Origin: Caulobacteraceae bacterium
GTDB lineage: Bacteria; Pseudomonadota; Alphaproteobacteria; Caulobacterales; Caulobacteraceae
DNA: 19,258 nucleotides
Direction: 5' to 3'
Assembly: GCA_025351125.1 (NCBI GenBank)
Contig: JANXWN010000152.1
Coordinates: 1 to 19,258, forward strand
Position numbers and translations under genes: made by a program
Notes under the pieces: generated by a model
Databases searched by the model: none
What the model was told of the DNA's origin: nothing
Seen by the model: only the letters and a program-made list of their open reading frames with translations
Part shown: piece by piece, positions 14,056-19,258 of the stretch
Position numbering within the stretch: position 1 is the stretch's first letter
How the letters are laid out: each line of letters starts with the position of its first letter

Positions 14056-15047
14056 GCGGCGGCGAACTTCGCAGCGGACGCTTTCGCACCGAACGCGAAG
14101 CCGACTGGCGCCGGCTGGAGAGCCTGTTGACGCGCGCGGAACGCGGGCGCGCTTCTCGCCTGAGCGACGCCGAGTTGTTGGAACTGCCGCAACTCTACCG
14201 CGCCGCCCTGTCATCGCTGTCGGTGGCGCGCGCGACGGCGTTGGACGCTAGCCTGATCGCCTATCTTGAGGGCTTGGCGACGAGGGCGTATTTTTTCGTT
14301 TACGGCACGCGCGCCCGGTTACGAGAGCGGCTGGCAGGGTTTTTCCGGCGCGATTGGCCGGCGGCGGTGCGCGGCCTGTGGCGCGAAACGCTGGCGTCGG
14401 CCGTGATCTTCGCCGCGGCGGTGCTCGTCGGCTATGTCTTGGTGATCCACGACCCCGATTGGTACGGCTCGATCATGCCCGGCGTGTTTGCGCAGGGCGG
14501 CCGCGACCCGGCCGCTTCGACCGCGTTTCTGAAATCGATTTTGTACGACACGTCGCACAATGATCAGTTGTCGTCCTTCGCGACGCATTTGTTCACCAAC
14601 AACGCCACGGTGGCGATCATGGCGTTCGCCCTCGGCTTCGCCTTTTGCATCCCCAGCGTCTTGCTCGTGGCGCAACAGGGATTGATCCTCGGTGCCTTGG
14701 TCGCGCTGTATGTGTCGCGTGGGCTCGGCTTCGAGTTGGGCGGCTGGCTGATGATCCACGGCGTCACTGAACTGTTCGCGATCATTTTGGCGGGCGCCGC
14801 CGGAATCAAGATCGGTTGGGCGGTGATTTTCCCCGGCGGGCGCCCGCGGCTCGAGGCCGCCGCCGCTTCGGGGCGTACCACCGGCGCGGTGATGGCGGGC
14901 GTGGTGGTGATGCTGATGTTCGCGGGCATATTGGAAGGCGTGGGTCGCCAAACCATCACCCTGGACTGGGCGCGCTGGTCAATCGCCTGGGTTAGTCTGA
15001 CGTTGTGGTTGGGCTATTTCTATCTGGCGCGCGAGCGGCTCGCATGA
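14052..15047 (+). CDS. SpoIIM/DUF95-family integral membrane protein
   Basis: The 331-residue protein has a charged cytoplasmic N-terminal helical region (1-110). It then has membrane segments at about 113-133, 183-215, 232-255, 277-297 and 309-327. The FTNNATVAIMAFALGFAFCIPSV and GWLMIHGVTELFAIILAGAAG blocks are typical of the Stage II sporulation protein M family. In non-sporulating bacteria these proteins occur in MoxR-DUF58 clusters, with no sporulation role implied; the function is unknown. The GTG start overlaps the DUF58 stop and has AAGGA 6 bases upstream. Its own stop overlaps the ATG of the RDD gene. Confidence 0.9.
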   Translation: MSGGELRSGRFRTEREADWRRLESLLTRAERGRASRLSDAELLELPQLYRAALSSLSVARATALDASLIAYLEGLATRAYFFVYGTRARLRERLAGFFRRDWPAAVRGLWRETLASAVIFAAAVLVGYVLVIHDPDWYGSIMPGVFAQGGRDPAASTAFLKSILYDTSHNDQLSSFATHLFTNNATVAIMAFALGFAFCIPSVLLVAQQGLILGALVALYVSRGLGFELGGWLMIHGVTELFAIILAGAAGIKIGWAVIFPGGRPRLEAAAASGRTTGAVMAGVVVMLMFAGILEGVGRQTITLDWARWSIAWVSLTLWLGYFYLARERLA

Positions 15048-15928
15048 CCACGCCGCATCCGGCGGAGGCGGCCCCGGACCAATCCCTGGTCCGAGCGCTA
15101 ATTACTCCAGAGGGCGTCGATCTGCGCCTGACTTTGGGATCGGCGGGTGAGCGGGCGGCCGCCTTTTTACTCGATTTGCTGTTCATCGCCGCCGCCTTGA
15201 TCACCCTGGCCATCCTCACGCAGGCGGCGCTGGCAAGCATGAAACGCCAGAGCAAGGAGGTGGTCGAGATGATCTGGATCCTCGGGGCCTTCGGACTTCG
15301 CAGCGGCTATTTTATTCTCTTCGAACTGACCGGCCGCGCCGCGACGTTAGGAAAACGCGCGCTGGGCCTGCGGGTGGTGGCCCGCGATGGCGGACGGCTG
15401 ACGGCGGAGGCGATCTTCGCACGCAACGCCTTGCGGGAGATCGAAGTATTCCTGCCCTTGAGTTTTCTGGCCATGTCGGCCTTGGCCGGCGATCCGGCGG
15501 ACGGCGTCGCCCTATTGATGGCGGTTATTTGGTCGGGCGTCTTTTTGCTGTTTCCGCTCTTCAACCGGGATCGGTTGCGGATGGGTGATATCGTAGCCGG
15601 GACATGGGTGGTGAAGTCACCGCGCGTCGCGCTTCTGCCGGATTTGGCGAACGGCGCGGGGTCGGCGGCGGTTATGGTCTTCACGCCCGAGCAAGTCGCG
15701 GCATACGGCGTCAAGGAATTGGATATCCTTGCGGAAGTCTTGCGCCGTGGCGACGCGCGCACCATCAAGGTGGTGGCGACGCGAATTCAAAACAAGATTG
15801 GTTGGACGGTCGTGTCTGGCGAAACCGACAGCGCTTTCCTAACCGCCTACTACGCCGCCTTGCGCGCACGCCTTGAACACCGCCTGCTGTTCGGGCACAG
15901 GCGGCGCGACAAGTTCGACAAGGCTTAA
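15044..15928 (+). CDS. RDD-family membrane protein
   Basis: The 294-residue protein begins at the ATG that overlaps the SpoIIM stop (ATGA). A GTG 39 bases earlier is less likely. The RDD domain has GERAAAFLLDLLFIAAALI (from about 34), a second helix with FELTGRAATLGKRALGLRVV (near 92-112), and a third helix region ending LFPLFNRDRLRMGDIVAGTWVV. About 95 soluble residues follow the domain (PEQVAAYGVKELDILAEVLRR, ending RRRDKFDKA), probably cytoplasmic. RDD proteins are often predicted to be transport-related but are mostly uncharacterised. As the last gene of the moxR-DUF58-SpoIIM-RDD cassette it is likely part of one membrane assembly with SpoIIM. Confidence 0.9.
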   Translation: MTTPHPAEAAPDQSLVRALITPEGVDLRLTLGSAGERAAAFLLDLLFIAAALITLAILTQAALASMKRQSKEVVEMIWILGAFGLRSGYFILFELTGRAATLGKRALGLRVVARDGGRLTAEAIFARNALREIEVFLPLSFLAMSALAGDPADGVALLMAVIWSGVFLLFPLFNRDRLRMGDIVAGTWVVKSPRVALLPDLANGAGSAAVMVFTPEQVAAYGVKELDILAEVLRRGDARTIKVVATRIQNKIGWTVVSGETDSAFLTAYYAALRARLEHRLLFGHRRRDKFDKA

Positions 15929-15944
15929 CGGGAGATTTGGCAAG

Positions 15945-17108
15945 GTGGTGGAAAAAACGTCCGGCCCTTTGAGCGGCGTGCGTGTCGTCGACCTGACGCA
16001 ATTTGTTCTGGGGCCCTATGCGACGCAAACACTGGGCGATCTGGGCGCGGACGTGATCAAGATCGAAGAGCCGTCGGGAGATCGCCAACGCAAATCCGGC
16101 AAGGCGCCACGGTCCAAAACGATGGGCCCTTTGTATGTGTGCCTCAACCGCAACAAGCGTTCGGTGGTTTTGGATCTCAAGAGCGAGGCGGGCCGGGCCG
16201 CTTTGACCGCCTTGGTCGCGACCGCCGATATCTTCATTCACAACATGCGTCCGCAATCGATCGCCAAGCTGGGCTTTGGTTACGACGCGGTCAAGGCGAT
16301 CAAGGGCGATATCGTCTATGTCGAAGCCGTCGGTTATGCGCCCGAAGGTCCCTATGCCGGCCGCCAAGCCTTCGACGATCTGATCCAGGCGGCCAGCGGA
16401 ACCGCCGGCTTGCCGGCCCTGACCGACCCCGCGGCGCCCTTGGCCTTCATTCCCTCGGTGATCGCCGACAAAACCAGCGGCCTGTTCGCGGCGATCGCCG
16501 CCCTGGCGGCCCTTCGCCACAAGGAACAGACCGGCGAGGGGCAATACGTCGCCGTCCCCATGCTGGAATGCTTCACCGGTTTCATGATGGCCGACAATCT
16601 GTACGGCGAAACCTTCATCCCGCCGGTGGGGCACATCGGTTACACCGGGGCCATTACCCCCTACCGAAGGCCGTTGCCGACGGCGGATGGGTGGATCATG
16701 GTGATGCCGGCCGATACCGTTCAAGCCGCGCGTTTCCTGGCGCTGGGCGGCCTGCCGGACGCCTACGAGAGCGAACGATTCCTGGCCGCGCAAGGCGCGG
16801 CGGCTAAGGTCGCGGTTTACAACGCCATGATCGCCGAGGCGGCGGCGACGCGCACTACCGCCGATTGGATGGCGCTGGCCGACGCGAACAACATCCCGCT
16901 GATGATCGCCCATCAAACCGAGGATATTCTGCACGATCCGCAACTCAAACACACGCTGTTCGAACAACGTCAATTGGAAGGGGAGGGCGCCTACCGCGCC
17001 ATGAAGCCGCCCCTGCGCTTTTCGAAAACACCGGCGGCCATTCGCCGCGACCCCCCGCCGCTAGGCCGCGACACCGACGAGGTCCTGGCGGAGCTGGGTC
17101 TTTCCTGA
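15945..17108 (+). CDS. Family III CoA-transferase (CaiB/BaiF/Frc type)
   Basis: The 387-residue product has the usual family length and order: GPLSGVRVVDLTQFVLGPYATQTLGDLGADVIKIEEPSGD at the N-terminus, then LDLKSEAGR, FIHNMRP and AFDDLIQAASG. The first Asp there (D144) aligns with the catalytic Asp that forms the acyl anhydride in formyl-CoA transferase. GEGQYVAVPMLEC and a final PPPLGRDTDEVLAELG complete it. These enzymes move CoA between carboxylic acids; the acids here cannot be named. I chose the GTG at 15945 because GGGAG lies about 10 bases upstream and the conserved start follows. A start at 15873 would overlap the RDD gene by 56 bases. It is 16 bases after the RDD stop, so it may be co-transcribed, although it has no evident functional link. 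Confidence 0.92.
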   Translation: MVEKTSGPLSGVRVVDLTQFVLGPYATQTLGDLGADVIKIEEPSGDRQRKSGKAPRSKTMGPLYVCLNRNKRSVVLDLKSEAGRAALTALVATADIFIHNMRPQSIAKLGFGYDAVKAIKGDIVYVEAVGYAPEGPYAGRQAFDDLIQAASGTAGLPALTDPAAPLAFIPSVIADKTSGLFAAIAALAALRHKEQTGEGQYVAVPMLECFTGFMMADNLYGETFIPPVGHIGYTGAITPYRRPLPTADGWIMVMPADTVQAARFLALGGLPDAYESERFLAAQGAAAKVAVYNAMIAEAAATRTTADWMALADANNIPLMIAHQTEDILHDPQLKHTLFEQRQLEGEGAYRAMKPPLRFSKTPAAIRRDPPPLGRDTDEVLAELGLS

Positions 17109-17126
17109 ATTTTTTGCAATGCGACT

Positions 17127-17287
17127 AATCCTTCCCTTCCCTCTATGGGAAGGGTGACTTGGCGTGACGCGTCAAGACAGGTGGGTCGGTGTCGTCAAGC
17201 CGACGACGCTCCGGCGTTTAACGAATATCCCTGCCCCGGACTTCGCACCGCTCGTCTCGACCCTCCTTTGAGGGGATGGGAAAGAAT
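17127..17287. repeat. MITE-like intergenic element 3, about 161 bp
   Basis: The left end (AATCCTTCCCTTCCC from 17127) and the right end (GGGGATGGGAAAGAAT to 17287) are imperfect inverted repeats of the same type as in elements 1 and 2. The left end folds into an 8-bp CCCTTCCC/GGGAAGGG stem with a 5-base loop. The interior shares ordered blocks with element 1 in the same orientation: GACAGG at 17176, and 17214-17234 against 4103-4122 (about 17 of 21). It fills the gap before the M16 peptidase and ends 10 bases before its start. Confidence 0.65.
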
Positions 17288-17297
17288 AAGGATGACA

Positions 17298-19258
17298 ATG
17301 ACTCGATCCCTGTTGCTTGGCGCCGCCGGCGCACTGTGTTTATCGTTCGTCGCATCCGTCGCGGTCGCCGCCGCGCCGTCATGGCCACAAGCCGCCAGCG
17401 ATCTTGCCGCCGACCCGGCGGTTAAGTTCGGGGTCTTGGCCAACGGCATGCGCTATGCGGTGATGCACAACGCCACGCCCGGTCGTCAAACCTCGTTGCG
17501 GCTGCGCATCGGATCGGGATCGCTACAGGAAAGCGACGCCCAACAAGGTCTCGCCCACGTGCTCGAACACATGGCGTTCAAGGGCTCGCGTCACGTTCCC
17601 GCCGGCGAGATGCTGAATATTCTCGAACGCAAGGGCCTGGCGTTCGGCGCCGACACCAATGCTGAAACCGAGTGGACTCAAACCGTTTACATGCTGGATC
17701 TGCCCCACAGCGACGCGGACGATATCGATACCGGCTTGATGCTGTTTCGCGAAACCGCCGGCGAATTGTCGCTCGACGACAAGGCTTTGGCGTCGGAACG
17801 CGGCGTGGTGCTGTCCGAAGAGCGGTTGCGCGATACACCCGAATATCGGGCTGAAGTGGCGGAGATCGATCTGTTCTTGCACGGCCCGCGCGCGCCACAA
17901 CGCTGGCCGATCGGCAAGGTCGAGGTGATCAAAAACGCGCCGGTCAACGTCATCCGGTCGTTTTACGAGGCCAATTATCGCCCCGAACGCGCGACGCTGA
18001 TCGCCGTCGGAGATTTCGACCCGGCCCAGATGGAGGCTAAAATCAAGGCGCGATTCTCCGATTGGCAAGGCGTCGGCGCGGGCGCGGTGGACCCTGATTT
18101 GGGTAAGACCGAGCCGCGGGGCCTAACCATCAAGCTGGTGTCCGTGCCGGGCGGGTCGACCGAATCCCACATAGCTTGGGCGCGGCCCTATGACGACTCG
18201 CCGGACCGCGCGGCCAAGGAACAACGCGGCGTGATCGAAAACCTCGCTCTTGCGGTGTTGAACCGCCGTTTGATCCGTTTGGGCAGTGGCGATCACCCGC
18301 CGTTTATCCATGCCAGCGCCGGTTTTCAGAACCTATTGCATTCGGGCAAGCCCGCCGTAATCGAGGCGACCTCCGCGCCTGGCGCGTGGGAAGCGGCGAT
18401 GACCGCCGCCGAGACCGAGGTGCGCCGCTTCGCCGCCTACGGCGTCAGCCAGGCCGAGCTTGATCGCGAGATCAGCGAAACGCGTGCTTCGCTGCGCAAT
18501 GCGTTGTCGGGCGCGGCGACCCGGCCCACGCCGGCCCTCGCCTCCGGGCTGGTGGATTCGGTCAACGACGATCAGGTGTTTACCGCGCCGGCCGCGGATC
18601 TGGATTTGTTTGAAGCGACGGTGAAGGGCCTATCGGCGCAGACTGTCAGCGCGGCCGGCCGGGCGGTATTCGCCGGGTCGGGACCCTTGGTCGAACTGCA
18701 GACCCCGACGGCCGTGAGCGGCGGCGAGGCGGCGGTCGCGGACGTCTTCGCCAAGGCGTCGTTAGCGCCGGTGTCCGCGCGCGGCGACGCCGCGGCGCCC
18801 CCGTGGCCATATGCGCGTTTAGGTCCGATCGGCGAGGTCAAGTCGCGCGGCGACGTGGCCGATTTGGCGATCACCCGCGCGCGGTTCGCCAACGGCGTCG
18901 GCCTCACCGTCAAGCCGACGACCTTCCGCGCCGATCAGGTGTTGATATCGGTGAATGTCGGCGCCGGTCGCCTGGGGTTGCCGCGTGATCGGCGAACGGC
19001 GGCGTGGTCGGCGGGCGCGTTCGCGCAGGAAGGCTATGGCAAGATCAGCTATGAAGACGCTCAAACCGCCTTGGCCGGCAAGGTGCAATCGGTCAATTTC
19101 AACATCGACGATTCCGCCTTTACCTTCTTCGGATCGACCCGGCCGGCGGATCTGGAGACGCAGTTGCAGGTAATCGCGGCCTATCTGGCCGATCCGGGCT
19201 TTCGACCCGAGGCGTTCGAGCGTTTGCGCGGCGCCTTTTTGGCGCAGTTGCCGCAGAT
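17298..19258 (+). CDS. M16 (pitrilysin-type) zinc metallopeptidase, exported, truncated by window end
   Basis: An open frame of 653 residues runs off the right edge. A signal peptide (MTRSLLLGAAGALCLSFVAS, then VAVAAA) is followed by the M16 N-terminal domain: FGVLANGMRYAVMHNATPGR, then the inverted zinc motif HVLEHM (H87, E90, H91) and the distal zinc-ligand Glu in ASERGVVLSEE (E167), at the expected spacing of about 76. The domain closes with FYEANYRPERATLIAVGDFD. A second, inactive-type half begins near residue 530 (ITRARFANGVGLTVKPTTF) and is still incomplete, consistent with a periplasmic protein of about 900 residues built from two M16 units. ATG 17298 is preferred because AAGGA lies 5 bases upstream; ATG 17292 is too close to it. 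It follows repeat element 3, so it probably has its own promoter. Confidence 0.93.
   Translation, partial: MTRSLLLGAAGALCLSFVASVAVAAAPSWPQAASDLAADPAVKFGVLANGMRYAVMHNATPGRQTSLRLRIGSGSLQESDAQQGLAHVLEHMAFKGSRHVPAGEMLNILERKGLAFGADTNAETEWTQTVYMLDLPHSDADDIDTGLMLFRETAGELSLDDKALASERGVVLSEERLRDTPEYRAEVAEIDLFLHGPRAPQRWPIGKVEVIKNAPVNVIRSFYEANYRPERATLIAVGDFDPAQMEAKIKARFSDWQGVGAGAVDPDLGKTEPRGLTIKLVSVPGGSTESHIAWARPYDDSPDRAAKEQRGVIENLALAVLNRRLIRLGSGDHPPFIHASAGFQNLLHSGKPAVIEATSAPGAWEAAMTAAETEVRRFAAYGVSQAELDREISETRASLRNALSGAATRPTPALASGLVDSVNDDQVFTAPAADLDLFEATVKGLSAQTVSAAGRAVFAGSGPLVELQTPTAVSGGEAAVADVFAKASLAPVSARGDAAAPPWPYARLGPIGEVKSRGDVADLAITRARFANGVGLTVKPTTFRADQVLISVNVGAGRLGLPRDRRTAAWSAGAFAQEGYGKISYEDAQTALAGKVQSVNFNIDDSAFTFFGSTRPADLETQLQVIAAYLADPGFRPEAFERLRGAFLAQLPQ

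Noticed and set aside
15765..16973. 402-residue minus-strand open frame
   Set aside because: It is antisense to the well-conserved CoA-transferase and the end of the RDD gene, with low-complexity Arg/Gly-rich composition.
1..19258. tRNA, rRNA, CRISPR arrays, transposase or phage genes
   Set aside because: None was recognised: no cloverleaf-like stretches, no regularly spaced repeats with unique spacers, and no integrase or transposase motifs in any frame examined.

Overview
The window is high-G+C DNA with dense, mostly co-directional coding and short intergenic gaps. Several signs point to an alphaproteobacterium. A candidate promoter matches the EcfG general-stress consensus (GGAAC-N16-CGTT) that is characteristic of Alphaproteobacteria. 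The PEP-CTERM tail is of the PEPxxWAMM type common in Sphingomonadales, Caulobacterales and relatives. A Caulobacter-like TTGACG promoter lies upstream of the alpha-2-macroglobulin gene. Genus cannot be set from the sequence alone.

Layout. Positions 1-1183 hold two related flavin-dependent (luciferase-like) monooxygenase fragments arranged head to head. Both lack their N-termini and they form a diverged inverted repeat, so this is either a fold-back rearrangement or an assembly/amplification chimera. Positions 1251-9149 are a minus-strand block, in transcription order: a 1648-residue bacterial alpha-2-macroglobulin with an intact CTEQ thioester, penicillin-binding protein 1C (pbpC), and a YiiX-like permuted papain-fold protein. 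The first two are a known periplasmic pair: a protease trap plus a peptidoglycan synthase. The 434-base gap at 9150-9583 is a divergent regulatory region. It leads on the right to a small exported PEP-CTERM protein (9584-10267) with a plausible terminator, then to a Tat-exported YghA-type short-chain dehydrogenase with an EcfG-type promoter.

Positions 11754-15928 form a tight plus-strand cassette: MoxR AAA+ ATPase, DUF58 protein, SpoIIM/DUF95 membrane protein and RDD membrane protein. The last three are joined by GTGA/ATGA overlaps. A hairpin fills nearly the whole moxR-DUF58 gap and abuts the DUF58 start. A family III CoA-transferase follows 16 bases later. The window ends inside an exported M16 (pitrilysin-type) zinc peptidase.

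Three intergenic spacers (3996-4176, 11504-11639, 17127-17287) hold what look like members of one small, non-coding, MITE-like repeat family. They are 136-181 bp long, with pyrimidine-rich to purine-rich terminal inverted repeats of about 25 bp that are themselves hairpins. One of them supplies the annotated start codon of pbpC. No tRNA, rRNA, CRISPR array, transposase gene or phage gene was seen. I found no clear, wholly new multi-gene system. The best leads are the repeat family and its overlap with pbpC, the stress-regulated Tat-exported SDR, the moxR-DUF58 hairpin and the fold-back at the left edge.
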